The translations under genes and the position numbers were made by a program. The notes beneath the pieces are model-generated. The model searched no databases. It was not told the DNA's origin and saw only the letters and a list, made by a program, of their open reading frames with translations. Positions 25,423 through 33,225 of a stretch of DNA of 44,354 nt are shown here, one piece after another; position 1 is the stretch's first letter, and each line of letters starts with the position of its first letter. Origin of the DNA: JAAZBI01 sp964461005 (GTDB taxonomy: Bacteria; Bacillota_I; Bacilli_A; RF39; UBA660). The stretch is from positions 1-44,354 of the forward strand of contig CAYWQQ010000002.1 of the NCBI GenBank assembly GCA_964461005.1, given 5' to 3'.

Positions 25423-26943
25423 TTATTCAACACAATTTGGATTACTATTTAATTCATTATTAAAATTACTAATTCTATTAGTACTTACTTGAGTTTCATA
25501 GCCATATAAATATAGTAATTCCCACACATCATGATATGACAATCCCACTTCGGAATTCATACCATTATTATCTTGATATTGTTTTATAGTTTTTCTCTCT
25601 AAGTCATTATAACTTCTTATATAACTTGGGGTAAAAGCTAATCCTTGATCAATGTATGTTGGAACTAATTCATTGACAAATGATTCTTTACAAGTTTCAA
25701 CTTTCATAGCGTCTTTTCTAAAAAATGATAACTCTTTACCAATTGAGTATGAATTGTGATATTGATTAATGTAATCAATAATTGAAACGGTTATATCAAC
25801 ACTTGAATCAGGGCTACCTTCTTCGTGAGGAAAAGCATATATACCTGTTGCAGTCAATTGATTATTAGTCGTAATATATTTTTTCATTGTTGTATAATAC
25901 ATCAATGATATCCTATCGCTATTTTTCAATATTTCTTCCAACATGTTTTTTTCACTATCCTGCTCATCATAATAAGTAAATTTTCCAACTTCTTGGGTTA
26001 CATCATATTCAATTTTTAAACTTCTAGCTCGTGCGGCAATTAAAGCTTTCTTAGCAAAATTAATGTAAGCTAATCTTCTGGCTCCTCTTTTAGCGATTTC
26101 ACTTTGGCCATTAATCCATAATCCCAATCCAAAATCAGTATTACCTTGCCCATAGAATTCAACATCATAATGTAATCCTTCTATTTTTGTGGAACTTCCT
26201 TGATTAATCATTTCGTTATTAAAAGCTGCAACTTCATCCATAGGAACAGTTATACTTATTGCTTCCTTTTCAGGAAGTATAGAAGTTGGATCCCCTAACA
26301 AATAGTAAACTTTAATGTTTTTTAAATTGGCATAAGCTATAAATTCTTTATAAACATTTAATATTTGTCCAGGTTCCATCGTTAAATATATTGTATTAAT
26401 TCCTATTTCAGCCAATTTATTTAACACACTTTCTCGATAATTTTTATCAGTTATATATTGCATTTCATAATTTAGATTATAATTTGCCCAAAACCAAACT
26501 GACCTAACGCTGTTATCATAAAAATAGCAAGTGTCTTTATTTAAGTTGTCATCGAAAATTATTTTATTAATATCATAATCTTTATATGCACATTTATTTA
26601 ACTTTTCAGACCAAAAAGCTAATCCTATTTTTTGGTCTTTTGTAACAACTATACTGCCACTATCAGGGATTGTTCCTGTAAAATCTAAAAAAGCTTCATC
26701 ATAATCTGAAATTTGTTGATTTTTTTCAAAAGTAAATAAATAGTCTTTATTACCATTACTTGATAATTGTTTTTCAGCAGAAAAAATTCGAGCAGAGCTC
26801 ATAATAAAATAAGAATTGTCTAAAAACGCTTTTTCTGCCGTGTTATCTGTAATTTTTGTAATTATAGGAATTGCTATAGTTAAAACTATAGCTAATATAA
26901 TAATAACTGCTAATAATTCAATTAAAGTAAATCCTTTTTTCAT
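25423..26943 (-). CDS. Type IV prepilin-like protein fused to a TIM-barrel (glycoside-hydrolase-like) domain
   Basis: 506 residues. Residues 1-30 are a textbook class III prepilin leader, MKKGFTLIELLAVIIILAIV, with G4/F5 processing and E9. A pseudopilin head follows, with GSIVVTKDQKIGLAFWS and paired cysteines (C118, C139). From about 145 to 410 the protein changes: VRSVWFWANYNL, the alternating IGINTIYLTME and NIKVYYLLGD strands, and GLHYDVEFY with D260 and E262. These suggest a TIM barrel with acidic catalytic residues, as in several carbohydrate-active families. The pilin part would be displayed outside the cell. No pilus assembly genes are adjacent; the Tad-like locus is about 20 kb away. 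Confidence 0.78.
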   Translation of the reverse strand: MKKGFTLIELLAVIIILAIVLTIAIPIITKITDNTAEKAFLDNSYFIMSSARIFSAEKQLSSNGNKDYLFTFEKNQQISDYDEAFLDFTGTIPDSGSIVVTKDQKIGLAFWSEKLNKCAYKDYDINKIIFDDNLNKDTCYFYDNSVRSVWFWANYNLNYEMQYITDKNYRESVLNKLAEIGINTIYLTMEPGQILNVYKEFIAYANLKNIKVYYLLGDPTSILPEKEAISITVPMDEVAAFNNEMINQGSSTKIEGLHYDVEFYGQGNTDFGLGLWINGQSEIAKRGARRLAYINFAKKALIAARARSLKIEYDVTQEVGKFTYYDEQDSEKNMLEEILKNSDRISLMYYTTMKKYITTNNQLTATGIYAFPHEEGSPDSSVDITVSIIDYINQYHNSYSIGKELSFFRKDAMKVETCKESFVNELVPTYIDQGLAFTPSYIRSYNDLERKTIKQYQDNNGMNSEVGLSYHDVWELLYLYGYETQVSTNRISNFNNELNSNPNCVE

Positions 26944-26968
26944 TCTTTTTTCTCCGATTTCTAAATAT

Positions 26969-26974
26969 ATTATA
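26969..26974 (-). promoter_or_regulatory. Probable -10 element of the prepilin-TIM-barrel gene
   Basis: Minus strand TATAAT within TGATATAAT, 26 bases before the start; ribosome binding site CGGAG follows. The -35 region overlaps that of the divergent zinc-ribbon promoter. Confidence 0.45.
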
Positions 26975-26992
26975 TCATTTTTAAAAAAAAGA

Positions 26993-27021
26993 TTGCTATT
27001 TTTTGTAAAGTATGTTATTAT
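26993..27021 (+). promoter_or_regulatory. Promoter of the zinc-ribbon gene
   Basis: TTGCTA (26993-26998), 17-bp spacer ending TGT (extended -10), TATTAT (27016-27021). It implies a 5' leader of about 80 bases before the ATG at 27108. Confidence 0.6.
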
Positions 27022-27107
27022 CCATTTAGTTTATTACTTATTTTGATATTTCCTTTTAAGAATTTTAAATAACTAAATAAACAAATCCGAAAGAAGGAGG
27101 AATCAAA

Positions 27108-27290
27108 ATGGAAGATAAAACTTTAACATGTAAAGATTGTGGAAAAGAATTCGTATTTACTAAAGGTGAACAAGAATTCTATGCAGAAAAAGGATTTACT
27201 AATGAACCTACAAGATGTGCAGATTGCAGAAAAGCAAACAAAGAAAGCCGCAATAAAAATAGAAATTTCAATAGTAGAGATAGATATTAA
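27108..27290 (+). CDS. Small zinc-ribbon protein (zf-trcl type)
   Basis: 60 residues. Two CXXC pairs, CKDCGKEF (8-15) and CADCRKAN (37-44), flank a conserved core (FTKGEQEFYAEKGF, EPTRC). This is the probable-zinc-ribbon family, often annotated cytochrome c551-like in error. The C terminus is rich in Arg, Asn and Lys, suggesting nucleic-acid contact. An AAGGAGG site lies 7 bases before ATG. Role unknown; abundant in Firmicutes. Confidence 0.85.
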   Translation: MEDKTLTCKDCGKEFVFTKGEQEFYAEKGFTNEPTRCADCRKANKESRNKNRNFNSRDRY

Positions 27291-27295
27291 TAAAT

Positions 27296-27319
27296 AAAAC
27301 CGATTTTATCGGTTTTTTT
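27296..27319 (+). terminator. Intrinsic terminator of the zinc-ribbon gene
   Basis: AAAACCGAT, 3-base loop, ATCGGTTTTTTT. Confidence 0.9.
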
Positions 27320-27325
27320 ATTTAA

Positions 27326-27356
27326 AAAAAAGAGTCTTAATATAAGACTCTTTTTT
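27326..27356 (-). terminator. Intrinsic terminator of the 197-residue gene
   Basis: 14-bp perfect stem AAAAAAGAGTCTTA / TAAGACTCTTTTTT with a 3-base loop; touches the stop codon of the minus-strand gene. Also usable on the plus strand as a second stop for the zinc-ribbon transcript. Confidence 0.9.
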
Positions 27357-27948
27357 ACTTAGTATTTTTTAAATCATCTAAATTTAATTTTTGAAGTTTT
27401 GTTCTGAATTTTGAAAAAATTACATTATATGGCCAATATCTGCCATAACTCTCGACTATTCTTATATTATATGTGGGAACTTGCATGCTTGAAAAGTCTG
27501 AATTTATTTTGTTTTTCTTAAACACAATTTTAAACTCTTCATTGGCTTTTTCAATTTCTAAAACACTTGCTAAATCATAAGGATCGTAGTCTTCGCTATG
27601 TATAACAATTTTATTATCTTGAATCAGCCCAATCTTTTGAGCAACACCTTTATAATACAAACTGCCCTTTCTTTTTACTTCTTTTGATGATTTATTAATA
27701 GTATCATTTATATTTGTAAATATATTACCTTCTTTTATATTTTGATATAATTCATCAAATAAAGTATATATTTCATTATCTTCTTTTTTTATAACAAAAG
27801 AAATATCCACATCATTTGTATAATAATCTATTTCCGGATACCAACAAGGATCAGGTAAATAATTTCTTGCAATCACAAATGAATTTATTCCATCATGTAT
27901 TCTAATATCTGGGTTCTCTTCATCCCAAAGCTTTTCTAAAGTAATCAT
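27355..27948 (-). CDS. Uncharacterised protein, paralogue of the gene at 41764-42165
   Basis: 197 residues, soluble, acidic. No enzymatic motif recognised. The C-terminal half shares a clear pattern with the product of 41764-42165: HSEDYDPYDLASVLEI, FKIVFKKNK, YNIRIVESYGRYWPYNVIF and KLQKLN correspond to HSDD...ASVL, FSISFRKNK, YSIRFRTSGSNYQNYYICF and KLKQYN. The N-terminal 70 residues (with VARNYLP-like IARNYLPDPCWYP) are specific to this copy. It belongs to a family of small Firmicutes proteins of unknown function. Confidence 0.65.
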   Translation of the reverse strand: MITLEKLWDEENPDIRIHDGINSFVIARNYLPDPCWYPEIDYYTNDVDISFVIKKEDNEIYTLFDELYQNIKEGNIFTNINDTINKSSKEVKRKGSLYYKGVAQKIGLIQDNKIVIHSEDYDPYDLASVLEIEKANEEFKIVFKKNKINSDFSSMQVPTYNIRIVESYGRYWPYNVIFSKFRTKLQKLNLDDLKNTK

Positions 27949-27993
27949 TTTTCACCCCTCTTTTTTAATCAAAGAAAAAAATATAATATAAAT

Positions 27994-28488
27994 TTATTTT
28001 AAGTATTGACTAATATTTCTAACAAATTCTTCTATACTCACTTTTATTCTTATTAATAATTGTTCTAAATCATCATAATTATAGATTCCACTAATTTCAG
28101 ATTTCAATATATAATCCGTTTTATTTGGATTATTAGTTAAAATATATAATAGTGATTTTTCTTTTAAAAATTCAAAATAATTTAATTGTACTTTTCTATT
28201 AATACCAGATAACCAAATCTCATATTTAAATTTTTTATGTATGAAAGCTATAACTATTTTAAGATTTCTTGATTTTAGATTTTGATTTGTAAATTGAAAA
28301 TATGAATAGTCCATATTATTTTCTACAATATTGTTTGTAAAATCATAATTATTCATTTCTTTCTCTAAATAAGTTCTTAAATAACGAAAAAATTTAATAA
28401 ATTCTTGATATCCGTTTTGTAAATTAGTAGTCTGAACAATGTTTTTGTAATCATTAATATATTTACTATTTATTTCTATAATAAACAT
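27994..28488 (-). CDS. DUF7000-like protein
   Basis: 164 residues, soluble. The order QNGYQEFIKFFRYLRTYLEKE, MDYSYFQFTNQNLKSRNLKI, FIHKKFKYEIWLSGINRKVQ matches a family I recall as DUF7000, whose hallmark is the F-x-W-L-x-G-x-N-R/K-x-V-Q segment. Function unknown; it often occurs in accessory regions. It lies 13 bp after the isochorismatase-like gene and 45 bp before the 197-residue gene, so the three may be co-transcribed. Confidence 0.6.
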   Translation of the reverse strand: MFIIEINSKYINDYKNIVQTTNLQNGYQEFIKFFRYLRTYLEKEMNNYDFTNNIVENNMDYSYFQFTNQNLKSRNLKIVIAFIHKKFKYEIWLSGINRKVQLNYFEFLKEKSLLYILTNNPNKTDYILKSEISGIYNYDDLEQLLIRIKVSIEEFVRNISQYLK

Positions 28489-28501
28489 CTCCTTTACTAA
28501 A

Positions 28502-28996
28502 CTATTTTTTCTTTAAATCATTTAAACTAACCACTTTAGCGCCTTTACTTATATAGTATTTTATCATTTCTGGAATTTTATTTTTTGACCAGCTAGAAAT
28601 GCAATCAGATAAAACACTAACATTGTAATTTGCCTTACATAAATTATAGCATGTTGATTTAACACAAATAGTTGCATCTGCTCCCGCCAAATAAAAATCA
28701 TGTATTTCATTTTTATTAATAAAATTTACAAAACCTTCACTTTCTAAAGCACTCCCTTTATATTTTGTAAAAATATTTTTTGATTCTATTTTTAAATCTG
28801 AAGCCAATTCAGAACCGCGTGTGTTGGCTTTAAAAACCTTTGTTCCTTCTGATAAGTTTTCATGTCTTATATATATAACATAAATTTTATTCTTAACTGC
28901 CCAATCCACAGCACTATTAATATTATCTATTATTTCTTTATAATTTTTAGGTGTGTCATTTTGAATATCAATTATTACTAAAGCTTCTTTTTTCAT
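28502..28996 (-). CDS. Isochorismatase-family cysteine hydrolase
   Basis: 164 residues with the isochorismatase/nicotinamidase fold: the catalytic aspartate in LVIIDIQND, a lysine in FTKYKGSAL, and the cysteine nucleophile in GADATICVKST. Members hydrolyse amides or vinyl ethers such as nicotinamide, N-carbamoylsarcosine or isochorismate; the substrate cannot be told here. The ribosome binding site is AAAGGAG. A TATAAT lies about 70 bases upstream. Confidence 0.85.
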   Translation of the reverse strand: MKKEALVIIDIQNDTPKNYKEIIDNINSAVDWAVKNKIYVIYIRHENLSEGTKVFKANTRGSELASDLKIESKNIFTKYKGSALESEGFVNFINKNEIHDFYLAGADATICVKSTCYNLCKANYNVSVLSDCISSWSKNKIPEMIKYYISKGAKVVSLNDLKKK

Positions 28997-29095
28997 GCTT
29001 TTCTCCTTTTTTCTTTACTTAATATTTAAGGAACTTCGAATCATCAAAAATTGTTATAAGCGCTTTTTATTATTATAGAATAGAACGTTTTATGT

Positions 29096-29674
29096 CTAAA
29101 TATTATACCTTAAAATTTTTTTCAATATTTCTCTTTGCGTTTCTTTATCATCAAAATGCATACAATTAATATCTTCTCTTCTGTTTTCAGGAATTATCTT
29201 TGCTAAATCTTCAATATTCATGTGTGCTGAAGTTTCATATCTCGACACATCTTGATAAAAATAATCTATTTGTCCATTTATAAACATATATAAAACATTC
29301 TCATTTATATTTTTAGAATCTCCACTATAATATATTTTTTTATCAGCTATCTCTATTATATATCCGTATGCATTTATATAATCACTATGTAATTGCTGTA
29401 CAGCTTCGATTCTATAATTTTTAAATTCATCTGGTTTGACAATGTTAAACCATTCTGGATGATTTCCTGAAAGTTTTAAAAATTGTTCCATTTTTTCTTT
29501 TTCGGGATATATTATTGTTGGTTTAATTCTATAAAAAAATTCAACATAAAATAATAATGATGGCAAACTTCCTATGTGATCAGAATGAAAATGAGTTATC
29601 AATATATTGACCTCTTTTATTCCACTCAATATATTAGTATCAACAATCTGTTTTAATGTAGATTTTTCACTACT
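29096..29674 (-). pseudogene. 5'-truncated metallo-beta-lactamase-fold hydrolase
   Basis: The open frame begins right after an in-frame TAA inside the end of the flavodoxin-like gene. The only possible starts are non-ATG (TTG at 29629 gives 177 residues). The protein begins almost at the metal motif ITHFHSDHIGSLPS, with later ligands in QLHSDY, YYSGDSK and MHFDD. The strands that normally precede the motif (about 50 residues) are missing, while codons upstream of the TTG still read like family sequence (LKQIVDTNILSGIKEV). This suggests a deletion removed the true 5' end. A functional short form is possible but less likely; no ribosome binding site is seen. Confidence 0.6.
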
Positions 29675-30222
29675 TTATTTATTAAATCTTTCTGAGTTTC
29701 AAAGTTTTTTTTGGTTATAGGGATCCTTCCGACCATTTTAGTTTGTAAATAATAATTTAATATATCAAAAGACTTTAGAGTTTCTTCTGTTCCTGTTCCA
29801 CTTCCACCCGCACATGCAATGCAAATTATTTTTTTGTTTTTTATTTTTGAATGATTATTAAACGAATCGCATCGTTTCAATCTGTCAAAAAACGTTTTTG
29901 CGCTTTCGCTCATTTCCCAAAAATAAACCGGTGTAATAAAAACATAATTATCAAATTCCGACATATATGAATACATATCATTAAATTCATCTTTTAAACA
30001 GCAAATATGCTTGCTCCAGCATGTCCCCCATCCGCCTTCTCCACAAGCCAAGCATTTTTGTATATTCTTTTTATTAATACATATATGTTCAAACTCATTA
30101 TCTAAAACTTTCAATTCTTTTTGACATTCTTTAACACAAGTAAAGGTTAATCCTATTTCATTTGGCACAAAACTTTCCTTGTCTATATTATTAGGACTAA
30201 AACTTAAAATTAATGTTTTCAA
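29653..30222 (-). CDS. Flavodoxin-like / NADPH-dependent FMN reductase family protein
   Basis: 189 residues. The Rossmann-like flavodoxin pattern shows at LILSFSPNN (phosphate loop region), DNYVFITPVYFWEMSESAKTFFDR and KKIICIACAGGSGTGTEETL. Cysteine-rich segments KCLACGEGGWGTCW and HICCLKDE are typical of the iron-sulfur flavoprotein-like subset and may bind metal or form disulfides. Probably an FMN-binding oxidoreductase. Its 3' end overlaps the reading frame of the truncated metallo-beta-lactamase gene. Confidence 0.75.
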   Translation of the reverse strand: MKTLILSFSPNNIDKESFVPNEIGLTFTCVKECQKELKVLDNEFEHICINKKNIQKCLACGEGGWGTCWSKHICCLKDEFNDMYSYMSEFDNYVFITPVYFWEMSESAKTFFDRLKRCDSFNNHSKIKNKKIICIACAGGSGTGTEETLKSFDILNYYLQTKMVGRIPITKKNFETQKDLINKVVKNLH

Positions 30223-30260
30223 ATTATATCACCTCTATTTTAATTATATAACTTTTTAAT

Positions 30261-30289
30261 AAAAAAAGAACCATCCTATTGGAAGGTTC
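30261..30289 (-). terminator. Intrinsic terminator of tRNA-His
   Basis: Minus strand GAACCTTCC, loop AATA, GGATGGTTC with one mismatch, then TTTTTTTATT. Confidence 0.8.
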
Positions 30290-30303
30290 GACTACTTTCT
30301 TAA

Positions 30304-30380
30304 TGGGGCGACTAGTGGGAATCGAACCCACGAGTACTAGAGCCACAATCTAGCGTGTTAACCACTTCACCATAACCGCC
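30304..30380 (-). tRNA. tRNA-His (anticodon GTG)
   Basis: The minus strand begins G(-1) then GCGGTTA and ends TAGTCGC, C73 and an encoded CCA (30304-30306). The extra G(-1):C73 pair is the tRNA-His identity element. The anticodon loop TTGTGGC lies between CTAGA and TCTAG; T arm GTGGG-TTCGATT-CCCAC is perfect. Confidence 0.95.
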
Positions 30381-30395
30381 ATTTAATACTTTTTT

Positions 30396-30424
30396 AGAAT
30401 AACATACATATATGTTTTTTTCAA
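30396..30424 (-). promoter_or_regulatory. Promoter of tRNA-His
   Basis: Minus strand TTGAAA (30419-30424), 17-bp spacer ending TGT, TATTCT (30396-30401). The spacer contains the palindrome ACATATATGT. Confidence 0.7.
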
Positions 30425-30440
30425 CCGAATTGTTGAATTA

Positions 30441-31094
30441 TCACCAATTAATTGGTTTTATATTATTATTGACTAAATAATTATTAGTTTTTGAAAACGG
30501 TTTACTACCTTCAAATCCTTTTTTATAGGAGAAAGGTGATGGATGAGATGATTTTATAATATAATGTCTATTTTGATCAATTATTTTTTCTTTTTCTGCT
30601 GCTGCTTTTCCCCACAAAATAAAGACCACATGCTCTTTATTTTGATTTATTTGACTAATTACTTCATTAACAAATATTTCCCAGCCCATATTTTGATGGG
30701 ATGCAGGTTTGTCTCTTTCCACTGTTAAACAATTATTTAATAGTAAAACCCCTTGTTTTGCCCAATCTTCTAAATCCGAATTTGTTCTTACTATTTTCAA
30801 ATCACTTTCTAATTCTTTAAAAATATTTTTTAGACTTGGAGGTGTTTTTTGATTTTTATTAACAGAAAAAGCTAATCCAATTGCTTCATCTATTCCATGA
30901 TAAGGATCCTGACCAATAATTACCACTTTAATATTGTTAAAACTTGTTAAGTGAAAAGCTTTAAATATATTTTCTTTCTTAGGATAAATATCTTTGTTTA
31001 AATATTCATTATCTATAAAGCTTGTTAAGTTTAAAAAATATTCCTTACTATATTCATTTTTTAATATGTTGTCCCATTCTTTATTTATAATCAT
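30441..31094 (-). CDS. ung: Uracil-DNA glycosylase
   Basis: 217 residues, family 1 UDG that removes uracil from DNA in base-excision repair. The water-activating loop VVIIGQDPYHG (D63), the uracil-binding LLLNNCLTV, and the DNA-intercalation loop SSHPSPFS with catalytic His are intact. Usual length (about 220). Start ATG follows GAGGTAAAAA. Confidence 0.96.
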   Translation of the reverse strand: MIINKEWDNILKNEYSKEYFLNLTSFIDNEYLNKDIYPKKENIFKAFHLTSFNNIKVVIIGQDPYHGIDEAIGLAFSVNKNQKTPPSLKNIFKELESDLKIVRTNSDLEDWAKQGVLLLNNCLTVERDKPASHQNMGWEIFVNEVISQINQNKEHVVFILWGKAAAEKEKIIDQNRHYIIKSSHPSPFSYKKGFEGSKPFSKTNNYLVNNNIKPINW

Positions 31095-31109
31095 TTTTTA
31101 CCTCATATT

Positions 31110-31135
31110 AAAAAAACAGATATTATCTGCTTTTT
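31110..31135 (-). terminator. Intrinsic terminator of the 160-residue gene, containing its stop codon
   Basis: Minus strand AAAAAGCAGAT, loop AAT, ATCTGTTTTTTT with one G-T pair. The stop TAA (31123-31125) lies in the loop region. Confidence 0.8.
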
Positions 31136-31605
31136 GCTATTTCTGTTGCTAATTCTTTTATTCCAGAAAAAATCTTTAAGTTTTTAATTCTATCAAAAAT
31201 GTTTTCTTTTTCATAAATCGGATATGGAATAGGATTTTTTTGAGTTTCTTTTTCTTCTTTTCCAAAATATTCTTCATACATTTGTTTAGCAAATTTAGGA
31301 AACTTTTCTTTGGTTTCACTAAAAGTTTTTGCATCAGTATTATAAGTAACAAAATGTAAATCATAGCCCATATCTAAGAACTTTTTCTTTTCTAATTCTC
31401 TTTCAGCTTCTTTTTCAGCTTGTCTTTCTTCTAAAGTTTTTGTTATATCAATAGGATTTGTTTGGTAAGTATTTCCTCCAACAGTGGGTAAATATTCAAA
31501 AGGACTTGAAGAAGGCATTTTTTCTCCACCTAAATAAATGAAAGAACCATATTCTAATTCTTCATTTTTGTCATCAACAACTATTAGTTTAATTGCTTTG
31601 TTCAT
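31123..31605 (-). CDS. Hypothetical protein, 160 residues, with a coiled-coil centre
   Basis: Not recognised. It has a beta-rich N terminus (IKLIVVDDKNEELEYGSFIYLGG), a Pro/Ser/Thr linker, a strongly charged segment likely to form a helix or coiled coil (ERQAEKEAERELEKKKFLDM, about 60-79), and a C-terminal helix. No signal peptide or membrane segment. The start follows GGCGGTGATATAA, a reasonable ribosome binding site. It stands alone between ung and a 482-residue membrane protein, with its own terminator. Confidence 0.55.
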   Translation of the reverse strand: MNKAIKLIVVDDKNEELEYGSFIYLGGEKMPSSSPFEYLPTVGGNTYQTNPIDITKTLEERQAEKEAERELEKKKFLDMGYDLHFVTYNTDAKTFSETKEKFPKFAKQMYEEYFGKEEKETQKNPIPYPIYEKENIFDRIKNLKIFSGIKELATEIAKSR

Positions 31606-31692
31606 TTATATCACCGCCTTTATTATATGAATATATTATAACATCGTTTGAAAAATTTAGAAACTTATTTTATTAAGTTTACTTATATTTAC

Positions 31693-31719
31693 AAAAAAAG
31701 AAGTGATTTTATCACTTCT
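31693..31719 (-). terminator. Intrinsic terminator of the 482-residue gene
   Basis: AGAAGTGAT, 3-base loop, ATCACTTCT, then TTTTTTT on the minus strand; the stem includes the TAG stop at 31718-31720. Confidence 0.85.
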
Positions 31720-33166
31720 AACTTAATGTTTTATTTACTTCAACAATATTACTTACCATATCTTGACTACAATAAATAGTATTTAAGTATTCATTTGAGA
31801 AAGATTCCATTTCTCTATGAGAAAGACCTTGCTCTCCTAATTCAGTATCAGTTGTTTGATCTTCTCCTGGTTGAATATTATGTGGTCCACCATAGAATTC
31901 AAAAATTGATTGAATTGTTACATTATCTTTATTTATTCCAGGTAATTGAATTGCAGGAACAATATCAGCTATATTAAACATTGGTTTTTTGTCATTTGCT
32001 GGTTGATTTAATGAGTGAGCTGATAAATTTGCTAGCACTGCTTTTTGACTTGGACTTAATTGATTATAGTATAAAACATATTCTGGCTTTTCAGCACTTG
32101 GATAGATTGGTTGTAAAGTTTGAATTCCATATGTTATTGTTGCAAAATATTCTATTGCTTTTGAAGCTATTACTTCATCTGATTGTCCTTCAATAACTGA
32201 ATTCTTATAATCATACATTGGTTTTGCCATAGCATTAATGAAATCAGCATCTGTTTTACTTGCAATAAATTGAGTAAAATCAGGATTTACACCTTCATAT
32301 TGTGATATAGCCATATTTACTTTATTTATGTATTGATCAACTATAGTAAAATCATAATCTTCAATTCTCATATCATTAGCTGCTAAAAAATATACTAAAG
32401 CTTCTGTTGTAGAAACTGTAGAACCTTCAAAATTTTTATAAAATTCTTGAAATTTAGCTGCTAAAACTGCTGGATCACTTAAATCAAAACTTAATTCTCC
32501 TGCTTCATACTGAAGTTTTAATTCATCCATTCTTGGATCAGGTATTCTTTCAATTAAGTCAGTAGGAATAACAACTTCTGTTTCTGTTATTTTAGCATTT
32601 GTTTCTGTTGGAATTGTTGTCATTTCAGTTGAACTTTCACTAGGTTTAGTTGGAAATGTTTCTTTTGTTTCTTTATCTTTAACACATTTAGTAATACCTG
32701 CTGCAGTTCCTGCTAATACAGCTATAGTTCCAATAGTTGCTAATGTTCTCTTGATTATTTTTTTGGTTTTTTCTCTTTTTACTGCTTCTGGTTTAGCTGG
32801 AAACATAAGTATTTCATTGTTTTGAACTTTTCCTTTTTCTGAAAATTCACTTTCAAATGGGTTTTTCACTTCTTCTACTGGTACAAATCCATTGTCAAAT
32901 GGTTTTTTATCATACATTTTTGAATAACCAAAACGAACAGAATATCCTTCCGATTTAAATTCGTCTATACTTTTGTATTTATATGAATTCAATATATTTT
33001 CATCTTTAATTGAAAATTCTTTTTTAAATTCATTTAAATTATTTGTTTCACTAATATAGATTGCTTTTAAATCTTCAATAATTGCAAAAACATAAAAAAT
33101 TGTTTTTTCTTTTTGAAAAACTAAAAATTTCGTTTCTTTAACTTCTTCCATAAAATCATCATACAT
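31718..33166 (-). CDS. Single-pass membrane protein with a large extracytoplasmic helical domain, unknown
   Basis: About 482 residues from the ATG at 33166, 6 bases after GAGGGCGG; a longer frame to 33220 has no ribosome binding site and overlaps the promoter. No signal peptide at the N terminus: residues 1-135 are predicted cytoplasmic, followed by a basic stretch and a membrane helix (about 140-160, TLATIGTIAVLAGTAAGI). A Thr/Ser/Glu-rich linker with many Pro (about 170-205) leads to a helical outer domain. The layout is typical of envelope sensor or wall-spanning proteins. It lies 60 bp downstream of ftsH but has its own promoter. Confidence 0.65.
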   Translation of the reverse strand: MYDDFMEEVKETKFLVFQKEKTIFYVFAIIEDLKAIYISETNNLNEFKKEFSIKDENILNSYKYKSIDEFKSEGYSVRFGYSKMYDKKPFDNGFVPVEEVKNPFESEFSEKGKVQNNEILMFPAKPEAVKREKTKKIIKRTLATIGTIAVLAGTAAGITKCVKDKETKETFPTKPSESSTEMTTIPTETNAKITETEVVIPTDLIERIPDPRMDELKLQYEAGELSFDLSDPAVLAAKFQEFYKNFEGSTVSTTEALVYFLAANDMRIEDYDFTIVDQYINKVNMAISQYEGVNPDFTQFIASKTDADFINAMAKPMYDYKNSVIEGQSDEVIASKAIEYFATITYGIQTLQPIYPSAEKPEYVLYYNQLSPSQKAVLANLSAHSLNQPANDKKPMFNIADIVPAIQLPGINKDNVTIQSIFEFYGGPHNIQPGEDQTTDTELGEQGLSHREMESFSNEYLNTIYCSQDMVSNIVEVNKTLS

Positions 33167-33191
33167 ATTAACCGCCCTCTTTTCACGCATT

Positions 33192-33220
33192 ATATTAACA
33201 CTTAACCCGTATAAAGTCAA
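33192..33220 (-). promoter_or_regulatory. Promoter of the 482-residue gene
   Basis: Minus strand TTGACT (33215-33220), 17-bp spacer ending TGT (extended -10), TAATAT (33192-33197). Confidence 0.75.
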
Positions 33221-33225
33221 GTTTT

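Noticed and set aside
33167..33220. Longer start for the 482-residue protein
   Set aside because: The extra codons overlap the promoter -10 and -35 and have no ribosome binding site, while the ATG at 33166 has GAGGGCGG.
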